Origin: Blepharisma japonicum | Lineage: Eukaryota; Ciliophora; Heterotrichea; Heterotrichida; Blepharismidae | Assembly (NCBI GenBank): GCA_949751835.1 | Contig: CATKHK010000019.1 | Location: forward strand, 62,001 to 126,000 | DNA: 64,000 bases | Reading direction: 5' to 3' | In this document: one piece after another, positions 32,896 through 45,596 of the stretch | Numbering within the stretch: the first letter of the stretch is position 1 | Layout of the letters: every line of letters begins with the position of its first letter | Translations under genes and position numbers: made by a program | The notes under the pieces: model-generated | What the model saw: the letters and a program-made list of their open reading frames with translations, nothing else | What the model was told of the DNA's origin: nothing | Databases searched by the model: none

Positions 32896-33705
32896 ATGGA
32901 ACTTGCATCACTTAACAGACTAGCTGTACTTTCAAGGCAAGATTCAAGGAAAAACAAAAATTGCCGTTATGGATACTCAGCTATGAAATTAATTCATTTT
33001 TTGCGATCAAAAAGCAGAGAAGATCATAATGTATTTAAGAAAATCCCTCAATACAACTATGATTTTTCTAACCACATTAGAGAAAAGCTTAAAATTTCTA
33101 GCGACTTTCCCCAAGTTAAACCTAGCTTAGTGATTCCAACGTCGTCTTCAATGAAAAACTTTTTGCCTGGGATCAAGGAAAATAAATTAGTTGCGAATTC
33201 TCAAACTAAATCTACTAAAATATTTAGGATCCCAGCAAAAGAAGAAATATCACCGAGTAGAGTTAGGGTTGATAAGACATCTGCTTATTTCTCTAATGCT
33301 ATCAAGTCAACAAAAACAATTGAAACTTGCCAGTTATCAAGCATAAAAATGACAGAAAAGAAGCAAAAGACGTTTTTGAACCTCAATATCAAATCTTTAA
33401 GCCCGATTTCTACAAGAAAAGCTGATGATATTATTGAAGAATTTACACCTGTTATGAAACGCCTTAGAAATTATGAAAAACGTATCAAAAAAAAATTAGA
33501 TACATCCTATGATAGACTCTCACAAAGTAATATTTCATCTTCAAGAAGCAAAGCTAGAGAAACCTCCCCAATTAGAAGAAGAAAGCCTGATGCAATAATT
33601 ACACAAATTTCTGATAGTGAAGAAATCATAGGATGGGACAAAGACACAGACTCAAGCTATTCCGAAACCCCAACAATGACATGCCGATTTTCTCACAATG
33701 TATAA
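32896..33705 (+). CDS. Hypothetical basic, Ser-rich protein
   Basis: The 269-residue product is strongly basic and mostly disordered, with many Ser, Lys, Arg and Thr. The first 60 residues (MKLIHFLRSKSRED) are the most ordered. Repeated SPISTRK and TSPIRRRK segments look like proline-directed kinase sites. The C-terminus turns acidic. No domain is recognised. It ends 34 bp from the convergent ERH gene. Confidence 0.5.
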   Translation: MELASLNRLAVLSRQDSRKNKNCRYGYSAMKLIHFLRSKSREDHNVFKKIPQYNYDFSNHIREKLKISSDFPQVKPSLVIPTSSSMKNFLPGIKENKLVANSQTKSTKIFRIPAKEEISPSRVRVDKTSAYFSNAIKSTKTIETCQLSSIKMTEKKQKTFLNLNIKSLSPISTRKADDIIEEFTPVMKRLRNYEKRIKKKLDTSYDRLSQSNISSSRSKARETSPIRRRKPDAIITQISDSEEIIGWDKDTDSSYSETPTMTCRFSHNV

Positions 33706-33739
33706 ATAATTACTACAAATTTTTAATTAAAACCTTATA

Positions 33740-34085
33740 TTACACCTTAACTGGAGTTACGAGTTTATTCAAAAATTTATAAATTTTTGATTTAATTCAG
33801 TCTTTATTGTGAGGCGCAAAAGTCCTTGTTTCTTCATTAAAAACCAAGCATATAATTTCTTGAATACTGTCTAAATAGTCATAAAGCTCTCCTAGATTAT
33901 AAGTAAAAGCAGCACGGTCTTCGTAATCAGCTCTGAGTTTGTCTTCAAAGCTTTTCAATACAAATTCAATACAATTCTCAAGTGAGTTGAAATCATAAAA
34001 TAGCCTTGATTCGAATTTTTCGGTTTTTTGTATTAAGAGGAGTGTTTGGCGGTATGACTAATTTAGAAAATACCTTTTCAGACAT
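33740..34085 (-). CDS. ERH: Enhancer of rudimentary homologue (ERH)
   Basis: The gene only appears after removing a 16-nt intron at 34058-34073 (gtattttctaaattag), four codons after the ATG, and reading TGA as Trp. The product is 109 residues (human ERH has 104). It follows ERH throughout: TLLLIQKTEKFESRLFYDF, NSLENCIEFV, LGELYDYLDSIQEIICLVF, and the diagnostic APHNKDWIKSKIY near the end. ERH is a small dimeric nuclear protein involved in mRNA splicing, mitotic gene expression and, with Mmi1-type YTH proteins in fission yeast, removal of meiotic transcripts. A YTH protein is also in this window (11622-12362), though a link is only speculation. Confidence 0.92.
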
Positions 34086-34115
34086 TTTTATTATTTAAGA
34101 TTAGTTTAAGTCCCC

Positions 34116-35927
34116 CTATTTAGACTCTTCAGTTTTCACAATATCTGGCGATTTTTCTTCAGCTTTTTCTGGCCTCGTCAGCGCCCTTGATCTCTTTTTG
34201 GTGTTATGTCTAGATTTAGTAGGAGAAGCTTTGTCTTCATTTAAAGAGATATCGACTACAAATTTTCTTTCTTCTAAAGTGCCAAGTAGTTCTTTAATTG
34301 CAAAGGTCCCGAGTCCAAGTTGTCCAACTCCATATTTCAGCATAATTTTGACGAAAATTTCTTTGTCAATCCCAATATCAGGACTTTGGGAAAGTTTTAA
34401 GCATTCGTTATAAAGTTCCATAACTTTTGCTGAATTCAATTCTGGATCAATTCCATTAACGGCTTTTGCGAAATCAATAATGTTTAAGTGTTCTATATTA
34501 TGATCGATCAAAGTTTGCCTCAAATAGGCGCTATCCCTTACTTGCCTAAATTCATAAACATCCACGAGGGCATTTAAAAATTTTTCTTTTTTGACAACAT
34601 AGTCCAAGTTTTTTGCTGCCTTTTCGTATTTCTCAAAGTTAATAATTGCTTGAAACTCATCAAGTTCAATTTCTCCGTTTCCAGAAGTGTCTACCTCTTG
34701 AAAAAATTTAATAATGTTTTCATTCGAAATCCACAAATCTAGCTCATTTTTTGCTCCTTTAATAAACTCTTCACCATCAATGCTTCCACCTTTATCTTTA
34801 TCAAGTTTATTAAATATATCTTCAGGCCTTTTTCCTTTTTTCTTCATTTTATTGGTAATGACAAAAGCAATGAAATCGTTTAAACTCACTTTTTCTGGAT
34901 AAATTTTTTCAAGGACGATAGTCCCTGATTCAGGGTCATTTTCGAAGAGGATTTGTATGTGATCAAGAACATCAATAATTAAGGCTTCTCCACCAGTGGC
35001 AGCTTGCTCGAATTTAGCATCATGATGGGTTTTCTTTTCAGCTGTTTGTTGAGCCGGATTTTTTTTCCCTTCTAAGACTTCTTTATACTTATCAGCTTTT
35101 TCTATAAGAGGTTGGAATTCATATCTTGCTTTAACAAGATATAAAGCAAGATTATAGGGAATGGGATCTGGGTGGAAAATTTGCAATAATCTTGCAAAAA
35201 GGCAAGCATAAGGATGATTTTCGCTTACAAGACTTTTAAGAGTAGGGAGAATTCTTCCAAGATTTTTCATTGCTAGTTTTTCAATTCCGAATTTTCTATT
35301 TAAAAATTCCATTAAAAATTCTGTCATTGTCCTTGGCTTTCTTCTGTCTTTTAGGTCTTTTAAATCAGTTTTATACTTGCTGTCCATCATTTCTTCGAAA
35401 AATTGGAAAATTTTTGCTGAAGGCATTCCTTTTCTGGCCTTAACTTCAATCTTGGCATACTCGTCCATAATAAAGTTTTCTTGCAAAAGCCTTCATTTTT
35501 CTTCTTTTATTGACTGTTGAGCTTGATATTTACATTCATCGCTTAACCTTGCAAAGACTCCAGCGAATTTATCACCAAGTCCATAAATGCCTTTGACAAA
35601 GCTTCCTGATATATTTGAAAACTTGGCTTCTTCAGGGATTTTTACATCCTGTACAACTTCGACATGTGGGTTTATTTCAATTTGATTTTCATCATTGGCA
35701 TTTGATTGGCTATGGTCTAATTGAGGTGCGGATTCAATTTTAGGCTGAGCTCTGGCTGTGGAATTTAATTCTAATAATGAGGAATTGTCTATTATAGAAG
35801 TTTTGTTGTCTATGTTTTCTTGCATTTTAAAAATTGGGTCTTTCATTTCTTCAATTTCAGTTTGAGATCACTTATCGGCTGTAATTTTTGCTGGTACTTG
35901 TTCTTGGTAATTTAAAGGTTTTTTCAT
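34116..35927 (-). CDS. EF-hand protein, family member A (short form)
   Basis: The protein has 603 residues (TGA-Trp at 35493-35495 and 35868-35870). It has a short disordered N-terminus (about 150 residues) and then the family's C-terminal module: FFEEMMDSKYKTD, RRKPRTMTEFLMEFLNRKFG, the LLQIFHPDPIPYNL segment, two EF-hands, and a helical tail to a basic Ser/Thr-rich end. Both calcium loops look able to bind: DKDKGGSIDGEE and DTSGNGEIELDE. Compared with B and D it lacks the long N-terminal domain and charged linker. I do not recognise the family beyond the EF-hands. The start was set at the ATG at 35927; ATG 35846 is an in-frame alternative. Confidence 0.75.
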
Positions 35928-36171
35928 TACATTAAGGTGATCGAATATGCTAAATTCACTTTCCCTATCACCTCTCAATTTCTAAATAATTTTTACTTCT
36001 GTGGACTCACAGCAACCCATTTAATATTAATTGAGATGGAAAAAAATGAAAGTAAAATATCATAATTATTGACTCTTGGAGTATCATCATTAAAAGTGAA
36101 TCATGCTTTGCATTATAATTGTATATTAGCACTTCACTTATTTTAAATTAATTATATGCTATTAAGGATTA

Positions 36172-37215
36172 TTAAATAGCTACTGCATTAGCACAGTAAA
36201 AAGATGAACTAGGAATAATTAAATTGCCATCATCTCCGTACAGATCTTTTTTGACTGCAGGAGTAAAGTTTTCAACTCTAAATCCTGCCTCATTTAAAAT
36301 TTTTTCCATTTCCTCATTGGTCCTCACTCTTCCTCTACCCCATGCCATCATTCCCACGTCTTGTATGTAATTCCATATTTTCGGGTTTATTTTGTTTTTT
36401 ATTCCTTCAAACCATTTAAGTTTGCAACCTGACTTTAATGAATTTCTGCAATTTTTCAAAATTCTTACACAGTCAGCATCTGTATAAATGACTAAAATGT
36501 TTTTTAATAGCATACAATCATATCCTTCTGGCACTGAGTCGAAAAAATTCCCAGGAGAAGCTGTAAGTCTTTGTTGCAAATCATTTCTTTCAATGTTTGC
36601 TTCGATTGCTGACATATTTTCTGGGATTTCAAAGATAGAACCAGTGATGTGAGGATTATCGAGGGCGATGCCTATTAGTAAAGACCCATCGCCTCCACCT
36701 ACATCTAATACTCTGCTGGAAGTGCTTAAATCAACTGCCATTGATTTTTTACCCTCTATATTTGTCCAACCTGCCTGTGCTTTTTCATAAAATTCCAAAA
36801 TGCTCGTATTTTGAGTCACGTAGTCATAAAATGTACACCCAAAGCGAATTTCCTGGGCCGATTCCTCTCTTTTGAGGCAATCAGTAAAACTGCAAAGCAG
36901 CTCACGTTTGTAAGGCAATAATAAGTACTTTGATACATTATAGAGAGCTTCTATAAGGAGTTCAGATGATAATCGAGAATTTGTTCATTCATTTGTTTCA
37001 GGGTTATGCAAAAAAAATCCAAAGGATTTTAAAGCCATCATAGTTCTTTCTAATTTTTCTGGAATAGCTCCGGTGATTTCTACTAAAATTTCAATGGACT
37101 TCGGTGTAGTTAGCAGCACAGGGAGGTTGAGTTCTAAAGCTGAATAAAGAATCGCTGCTAAATCAGGGCCAATTAGATCTTGCATAATTTTGTTTCTGCG
37201 GCTGATTTTATCCAT
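36172..37215 (-). CDS. Plant-type (ASMT/COMT-like) O-methyltransferase, paralogue 1
   Basis: The protein has 347 residues. A winged-helix dimerisation domain (about 1-90, IPEKLERTMMALKSFGFF) is followed by the SAM-binding domain with LDVGGGDGSLLIG. The family's catalytic His-Asp (LKHVLHDW) is replaced: the segment reads LLKNILVIYTDAD, so the usual general base is absent. The C-terminal MEKILNEAGF motif is present. Substrates of this family are phenols, catechols or indoles. The tandem arrangement with paralogue 2, about 120 bp apart on the same strand, shows local duplication. It may be an enzyme with another base, or inactive. Confidence 0.82.
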
Positions 37216-37335
37216 TTACTTTTTTTATAAATCCTTTATTAATCATTTTTAGTAAAGCATGTCAAATAATAAAAGAATAATTTTTTAGCTTTAAAAACTC
37301 TAAGTTTTATTTAATGCTTAGCAAATTACTAAAAT

Positions 37336-38373
37336 TTAAATAGCGATAGCATTAAAGCACAAATAAGAAGCTGTAGGGTCTAAAGGAGAACTTGCGGTAT
37401 CAAGTTGCCATTTTACAATAGGTGCGGTACTTTCTAACCTAAATCCTGACTCATTCAGCATTTTTTCAATTTCTTTTTGATTTCTAACTTTTCCTCTTCC
37501 TATTGCCATATAATTAATATCTTGGAAAGTGCTATAAAGCTCATGAGGATCAGTTCCACTTGTAGTCTCCAAAAGTTTCAATTGATTTCCACTTTCCATT
37601 GAGATTCTGCAATTGTCTAAAATTCTTTTGCAGTCCCTATCATTTCAATGAGGCAAGACATTTTTTAGTATAATGCAATCATAGCCTCTAGGGATTTCTC
37701 CAAAGAAATCTCCTTCAATTGCAGTAATTCTGTCTCCCATTGAATATTTTGCAATATTTTCATTAACAAGGCTTATCACTTCAGGTAGCTCAAGAACGCT
37801 TCCTGTTATTTGATTGTTTAGCTTTGCAAGAGCAATTAATAAAGCTCCATTCCCTCCTCCAATATCTAAAACTCTTTCAGCGTTACCTAAATTAATTTCT
37901 ATTGGATTTTCTTCTTCAAAAGTAGTTGAGCTGTTAGCTTTTACATAGCCATTTAATAATTCAGGTTTTTTTCTTAAATAATTGAAATAATCTGACCCGA
38001 ATCTGATTTCTTGAGCTGATTCTTCTTGTTTTAAGGATTCGTAAAAATTGCAAAGAAGCTCACATCTGTGAGGCATAATTGTGTATTTTGATATTGAAAA
38101 AAAGGATTCATCAAGAAACTCAGCAGAAAGAGGAGAATTTGACCACTCATCTGTTTGCTGGTTGTGTGAAAAATATCCAAATGCTTCTAATCCTTGTAAA
38201 AGTCGTTCAAGTTTTTCCGGTATTGTGGAAGTTAATTGTGATAAGCTTGAGATGGTTTTTGGGGTGGACAAAAGTCGAGGGAGATTTAAATCTAATGAAG
38301 CATACAGCATGGCGGCTATCTGAGGGCCTATTAGGATTTGAAAGATTTTAGAACGAACAGTAGTTTCGTCCAT
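37336..38373 (-). CDS. Plant-type (ASMT/COMT-like) O-methyltransferase, paralogue 2
   Basis: The protein has 345 residues from the ATG at 38373 and is clearly related to paralogue 1 over its full length (IPEKLERLLQGLEAFGYF, EESAQEIRFG). The SAM loop is LDIGGGNGALLI. The catalytic segment reads LKNVLPHWNDRD: a His is present but one place later than in LHDW enzymes, and the preceding acidic-His pair is lost. The Trp after it is coded by TGA. The C-terminal KMLNESGF motif is intact. Keeping the gene open with this change suggests it is still used. The reaction is unknown. Confidence 0.82.
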
Positions 38374-38737
38374 ATTTACTATCAATATTTCGATACTTAT
38401 AAAAAATGGAGTTATGAGTTCAGTAATCCAGCATTTAGGATTTTATTTTTACTATAAAATTTATTTTTAATTATTTAATTTTCTATTGATTCAATTTTAG
38501 TTAGCTTCTGTAAACAGCACAACCTTAAACTACTATTTTATAATTTCCATGATTTTTAATTATTATTACTCTAACCTAAATTTTATGGATAGCTATTAGA
38601 TGCTAAATAGAAACTAAAAATTTAAGGAATTCTCTTGGATGTGCATTTAATGTGGAAGAAATATTTTATTTTCCCAAATTTAAAATTTGTTATCAATTAT
38701 GGATTAGATGAGCTATTTTCAAAATTTACATCTTTAA
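38374..38737. other. Intergenic region, nothing recognised
   Basis: A 364-bp gap between the 3' end of EF-hand gene B and the start of O-methyltransferase 2, both on the minus strand. AT-rich, no open frame, repeat or RNA recognised. Confidence 0.6.
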
Positions 38738-41700
38738 TTAAGAAAAAGATGATTTTTTAGATATTGGACTTCTGGTATTTTTAGCTATATTTTGGCTGCC
38801 TTTATTTATTGGAGACTTTGAGCCTTCCCTACTTATTTTATTTGCTGCATTTTTTCTGTCTGCTATAACTTTTTTTGCAGGCTCAATTTCTCCCTTTTTA
38901 ATAGTCACAGTTTCATCTGACTTCAATGAAATGTCCACAACAAATTGTCTTTTTCCCAACACATCTAAAAGTTCTCTTATTGCAAATGATCCAAGTCCAT
39001 ATCCACCTATACCATGTCTTAAAGCAATTTTTACAAAAGTGTCTTTATCAATCCCTTTGAAGTTTTTACAAATTGTTAGTGCTTCTTTATGAAGATCTGC
39101 TATTTTTATTGTCGATATTTTTGGATCAATTATTTTCACAGTTTCTACAAAGGTTGTAGGATTCATCAAATTTAATCCATATTCAGCTAGCGATTGCCTT
39201 AAAAATGCTCCATCTCTTATTTGTCGAAATTCATAGACATCTATCAACGCATTCAAAAATCGCTCTTTAGTCACAACGTAATCTAAACTTTTTGTGCATT
39301 TTGTATATTTTTCTACATTTACAACAGAAAAAAATTCCTCTTGGCTGATTTCTCCATGTTTCGATATATCGATTTCTTGGAAAAATTTAATGATATTTAC
39401 ATCAGAAATCCAAAGCTCTAAATCTTTTTTGGCACCTTCAATGAATTCTTGTCCATCAAGAGTTCCTCCATGGTTTTTGTCCAATTTATTAAAAAGCTCT
39501 TCAGGCCTTTTTCCTTTTTTTCTCATTTTATTTGCAATCAAAAAGCCAATAAAATCATTAAAAACGACTTTCTCAGGGCAAATTTTTTCTAGTAGTAATG
39601 TCCCTGATTCAGGGTCTTCTTGGAAAAGATTATAAACATAATCAATTATATCAACAAGCATAGCTTCTCCTCCAGTTCCAGCGTAATCATGTGCTACTTT
39701 CCCATAAGTTGTTTGCTTGAGCTTGATTTCTTTGTTTGGACGAAAACCTAGAGTTTCCTTAAATCTATCAGCTTTGTCCACGAAAGGGCTAAAATCGTAT
39801 CTAGCTCGAACTAGATAAAGGGACAAATTGTAAGGGACTGGGTCTGGATGAAAAATTTGTAAAAGCCGTGCATAGAAGCAGCCATAAGGATGCCGCTCAT
39901 CTACTAATGATTTTATAGCAGGGAGAATTTGACATAAAGTTTTAATAGCAAGAAATTCTATCCCAAAGCGTCTATTAAGATACTCCATCATGAATTCTGT
40001 CATTGATCTAGGCTTTCGCTTGTCTTTTAAGTCTTTTTTGTCAGTTTTATATTTATTATCCATCATTTCTTCTAAAAATCTGAAAATATTTATATAAGAC
40101 ATTGGCTTTTCTAACTTCGTTTCTACTTTTTTGTAGTTTTCCATAATAAGGTTTTCGTTAAGAAGTTTCTGTTTTTCTTGCAAAATTGACTCTTTAGCTT
40201 TTGCTTCACATTCTTCACTAATAATATCATTTATTGTAGGAAGTCTGGTGAGATTCCTTGCGCTTCTACGCTGAAATGTTGGTTTATTTTCTAATTGATT
40301 TTCTTCGATTTTGTCAATATTTTCTATATAATCATTGCTTTCTTTTGTATTTTTCTTTCATTTACTAAATTTATCCTTTTTAGAGTTAAAAATATTTATT
40401 TCTTGATTTTTTAAAGCAATTTTAAGTATTGCATTAACTTTTTCGATGTTTAGAAATTCTGTAAAAGATCCTTTCCCTGAAGCATTTAATGAACCCAAAG
40501 AATTGCTATTATTTTCAATAGAGTTTCTAGTTGAATTGAGCATTTTTTGGCTATATGGAGATGATTCTTCAAGCATCTCGATTTCAAAGCTGCTTTGGTT
40601 TTCTTTTCATATAATAAATGCTCTTCTTATCGCATTAGAGTTTGATATTTTTCAATTTTTTATAGCTTTTCTCAATGTTATATCTATTTTATTTTTTTTC
40701 CAATTTAATAACTGTTCAGCTGATTCAGTCTTTTTTAAATGTGCCTTTAAATTTTTATTAGTTAATACAAATGGATTCGAACCATAACTATTTACTTTTA
40801 ATGATCCAATTGATTCTTTTTGTTTACTTGAATTTGTGTTGCTATCGAGACTATTATCAGATTTTAATGACCTTTTAGAGCCATTTATCTCATTTATATC
40901 ATTTTTTATTTTTGCATTCTTTGGTATTTTATTATTTTGTATAGAATCTGGGAAAATATTAATTGTAAAACCATCAAGATTTTTTATTGAATTTTTTTCG
41001 TTTTTTGTTATTTTTAGTGCTTGATTTATCAATACGCTATTAACACTAATAATCGATCTTTTATCATTTATTTTTATTTCAGGGATCTGTGATAATTTTT
41101 CATATGAGATTATGTCAGCTGATTTAATTATACTTTCATCCTCTAATTGTTCAAAATTTATAGAAGTTTGCTGGATGAAATTTTCTTTGCTTACTTCAAA
41201 TTCCTTTTCATTTTCAGTTTGAGTGCTAGAAGACTCGAAAAATTCGCTATTCAGTTCTTTTTCACACTCGATTTTATCCGAAATTTTTAATTTTTTCATG
41301 ATGTTTTCCACTAACTTTATTCCTGAAAAGTCAAAGAGATTGCTCTCATTTTTTAAATTTTCAGATGAATTATGAAGTTCAGCATTTATTTTCTTCAAAC
41401 CACTAATTAAGTAGTCAAAGTTTTTGAGCAATTTGAGCTCTTGCTTGCTTTCTTTATATCTCAGCTCTAAAAATTTTTCAATTCTTTTATTATATGGGAG
41501 GTTTTTAATTTCATTACTTTCTTGATTTAATTTTCAAGCTAAAAATTGATCTTCATTATTTCCTAAATATTTTGTTAATGTAAAAATTGATGAAAGAGCT
41601 TTAGATTGCTCTTCATCAATTATTTGCCCAAGTTGCTCTATACATAAATCCATACTTAATTTTGCGCCTTGTAATTTTGGCAAAGTTTCTAATAAAATTT

Positions 41701-42076
41701 CTGAGCTATTACATTTTTCTATTATGTGTGTAGAAATTAAAGAATTTCTTAACTTGTCTGCTTTCAATAAAATTTCTTCTTGTGAAATTTGATGAATTTT
41801 TGCGCATAAAGATAAAATAACCTGATCAAGATTGAGACTAAAAGAAATGAGTTCTTCGTTTGAATATTTGTTTAGCTTTGTTAGAGTTTCATAAATGTTT
41901 TTTGAGATATGCAAACATGTTGGTAGAAAATGGGACAATAATTCTGTAACGATGCTCATATTTATGATATGAGACTTCATAGTATCAATTTCTGGATTTT
42001 TTTGGTTTTTATCAATACATGAGTCAGAAATTTTATTATCTACAGCTGTGCACAATAATTGCTCGCTCATATTCAT
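38738..42076 (-). CDS. EF-hand protein, family member B (long form)
   Basis: Four open stretches in one frame, joined by TGA-Trp codons (41534, 40652, 40358 and others), give 1112 residues. The N-terminal domain (about 1-240) is shared with C and D: SHIINMSIVTELLSHFLP, LDQVILSLCAKIHQI, EEQSKALSSIFTLTKYLGN, then RYKESKQELKLLKNFD. A long disordered charged linker follows (about 250-620), then the EF-hand module of A and D (SMTEFMMEYLNRRFG, LLQIFHPDPVPYNLSLYLV). Calcium loop 1 (DKNHGGTLDGQE) looks functional; loop 2 (DISKHGEISQEE) is weaker. It is likely a large calcium-sensing cortical or cytoskeletal protein, by inference from its size and composition only. Confidence 0.75.
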
Positions 42077-42143
42077 ATTTAATTTAAAAATTTTAAGCTA
42101 ATTTATACCAAAAATGTTTTATCTTGTTTTTTAATATCGAAAA

Positions 42144-45100
42144 TTATAGCTGGGTTCTCCTCTTTCCCTCACTTCTTTCGGGAAATGATAATTCAGTATC
42201 TTCTAGCAAAGGTGAAGGTGTTTTAACCTCTCTTAATGAAGACAATGAAGCTGCTTTATCAACTTCATAAGGTGTTGGAGGATCACTTTTGTCTTTGTTT
42301 CCAAAGGTATTAATTGCTTTCATTTTTTTGAGGACAAGTTTTGTCTTTTTCTGCAATTTTGTTGTTAATTTTCGCTTTTTTCCGCTCTCATCTACAATTT
42401 CACTTTGCAAATCATTTGCAGCCTCATTAAGAGGAAGCTCAATCTTTATATCACCTTGACTTATTTCATTAGGAGTTGACCTTACCTCTTTGCCCTCAGT
42501 TGTTGAAGAATTCTTAGGCATCATTTTTTTCTTACTAATGACTTGCTTAACGTTTTTAGTTAATTGGGTCTTTAGCTCACGAAGAGCATCAAAAGGTTCG
42601 ATTGATTTATTTTCTTCAGGAGTATTTGATGAGGGCTCTTCTTCGTTTTGATCTGATAGTTCAGGAGTAGAATTCTCTATTTTAGACCTACTGATTTGCT
42701 GAGTTCTTTTTGTAAGCAAGGTCTGGATTTTCCGGAGATGATCTGATTTATCGCTTCCGACATTTTCTTCGCTTTCAGGATTGTCATTTTCAATCAAATC
42801 TTTTTTGGGATTTGGCATTTTATCAGCTTGGTTAATTACTTCATAAATAGTAGGAGATTCTTCTATCAAACGATCTTCTTCATCAAACAGTTGAGATTTC
42901 TCTTTTTTTGTTTTATTTATTTCTTTTTTAAATTTTGATAGCTTCATTTTAATTTCCCTTTGCTTATCTAAATCATTTTCTTTATTTTCTTCTAAGTTTT
43001 CATCTGAAAGCAATTTTTCAAATTTTGTATCTTCCTTTCCATCTTCAAGCTTTACTTTAACTGTAGAATTTTTCTTTATAGTTATCCCAATTGATTTTTC
43101 CTTATCTTCTGACCTACAGGATATTTCATTGTTCTCTTCCAAGTCTTCATTTTTTTCTTCCTCTTTTATTTCGCTAAGATTTGTTTGCTGATCTAAAGAT
43201 AGTTGGAGATCAGTAATAGTGGGATTGCTTTTTTCAATAATTCCTGTGGTCATACTGCTAACATTTTGTCATAAGTCACTTTGGTCATTGGTCAAAAGAC
43301 TTGAATCATGATATTCAGAGTCCTCTGTGATAGAAGAAGACTTTACTGTTACAGTTTTCTTGATTTGGTAATTAAGGTTTTTATTTTTTTCATCAGTTTC
43401 AAGTATTTGGCTACAATCCACTATAGCCAATTTTTCATCTGCTTTGAAGACTTCTTTTTCATCCCCAGCTTCATTAATTGACTTTAGATCTTTTATTTTA
43501 GTATTTTCTGGTTCAAAGGAAGTTTTATCAACTTTTACAGCATTTGCTGTTGCAAAGTACAAAGAATTTTGATTTTCTGAACTTTCTTGCAATTCACTTT
43601 TAGTTTCTTTTTCCTTTGAAACATTTTTTACCAAATTTTGGGATTTATCCTCTTCCAGTATTGTGCTGAGTTTGCCGATGTGAATATCAATTTCTCCTGC
43701 TTGATTTTTTATTGAATCTAAAGGTTTGCTTTCAGTCTCTTCTAAGCCGCTTTTAATTATCTCACTTTTATCACCCCCCTCTTTATCAACAAAAATTTCA
43801 CTAACTTTTGACTCATCAATTGGAACATCAATTTCTCCTGCTTGATAATTCTCTGATTGTGAAGAATTGATCTTAGCCTTTTCTGAATCGCTTTTGATTT
43901 CCTTATGTTTTTTATCCTCTTCTTTATCAACGAAACTTTTAGCAGCTGTTTTTTCACCTTCTTCTATCTTCTCATTTATTTTATCAGTATTGATATCCAG
44001 ACTCAAGTTTTCAGCCTCATTTTCGGACCCTCTAGCTAGTCTTGAGCTAAAAGATTTGATATTGATATTCATTTTTCTATCTTTTTCATTGCCCTGCTCA
44101 TTAATGTCTATTTTCTCGCTTTCTTCTGCTGGAAAAACAGATTTATCAGTTTGTATTTCATTTTGTTTTATAGTTTTGGAATTAGGATTATCAGCATCTG
44201 GCTCCGTTTTCATAGGTTTTATTTGAGCGTCAAAAACCTTAGTTTTTATATTTGTCTTTATACTATTGTCATCTTTCTTGCATTCGTGAGCTATAATACT
44301 ACTTTCTTGCAGGCTATTTATTGCTTCTTTGCTCTCTTTATTTTCTTGAGTAGCAATGCTACCACTCAAATTTTCTAAATCTGGGATCTGTGTAGATTTT
44401 TCACAAAAATCCTTTGAATCTTTTTCAATATCTCATATTATTTCTGTGCGTTTATACTCCTTAGATGTTTTTTCGCTCCCACCTTCCTTAAAACCTATAT
44501 TAAAATCTTTTTCATGCAGCCTTTCCTTAAAAATTGAGCACTTTTTTCTAATAATTTTATGGATATGCTTCAATTTCTCTATTTTTATCAAAATCCCGAT
44601 TAAAATTTTTTCCATTGATTCTTCTTCATTAGGTTCTTCTAGCTCATTTTTTCCTGCTATTTCGCATAGCTCAGTATAAGCTCTTCTTAAATATAAAAAT
44701 AAATTATCAAAATTATTGAGCAATTTTAATTCTTGGGCACTTTGTTTATATCTTAATTCACTATAAGGTTCAACTCTCTTCGGAAGTGGGTATTTATTTA
44801 CCTGCGAACTTTCTTCATTTAAATTTCACGCTATGTATTGATCTTCATTATTTCCAAAATATCTGGTTAATATGAAAAGTACTGGGAGTCCTTTAGCTTG
44901 CTCTTCTTCAATCATTTGGCCCAAATTTTCAGTATGGATTGATACTTCTTGTTTTTCTCCAAATGGCTTTATAGGTATATCTCGTACCATGCTAGAGCTT
45001 TCACATTTATAGGTTCCCATTGAATGAGAAAATTTTGAATGTTTAATCCTTGAAACTTTTGATAAAATTTCAGTTTGAGGAATTTGATGTAATTTTGCAC

Positions 45101-45374
45101 AAAAAGATAAAATAACCTGATCAATACTTTCGCTTAATAAATAAAGTTTATCATGTGGGATACTAGAGAGTTTATCTAGTTTTGGCTTAATTCCTTCTAT
45201 TATATGCTCATCGCCAGGAAGAAAGTGAGAAAGAAGCTCTCCTGACAAATACATGCTAATTATATGAGAAATAGTAAATTCAAAATTCTTTTTACAATAG
45301 CACTCAATATTATGTCTTTCTGCAGAAAATGATTGAGACTGGAAGGTTGCAGTTTTTGAATTAAGAATGTCCAT
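42144..45374 (-). CDS. Family member C: N-terminal domain and charged linker, no EF-hand module
   Basis: The 1076-residue protein is read through TGA-Trp at 44826, 44433 and 43269. Its first 220 residues match B and D (SHIISMYLSGELLSHFLPGD, EEEQAKGLPVLFILTRYFGN, VEPYSELRYKQSAQELKLL). After that comes about 850 residues of low-complexity Lys/Glu/Ser-rich sequence, with loosely repeated blocks such as QAGEIDVPIDESKVSEIFVD and QAGEIDIHIGKLSTI. The EF-hand module is missing: TAA at 42144-42146 comes 67 bp before the start of B. So C is either a truncated paralogue or a specialised scaffold. Confidence 0.7.
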
Positions 45375-45596
45375 TTAAATATTTAATAAGACTATACGTT
45401 TCCGATATTTTATTAATAAATTATTAGGAGTAAGAAATACTAACATTTTCTCAAAATTGTGGATTAATAATTTAAAATACTCTAATAACTTTGAGTTAAA
45501 TTTTAACAGATTTTCTTATTTGTTTAAATTAATTGAGAATGTGCTATTTAAAAATTGTGATCACTAGTTGCTGTAAAAGTATGACTTCAGAATATT

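Noticed and set aside
40773-40783. Perfect tRNA B-box-like sequence (ggttcgaatcc on the minus strand)
   Set aside because: It lies inside the coding frame of EF-hand gene B, the T stem pairs only four of five positions, and no acceptor stem or A box fits around it.
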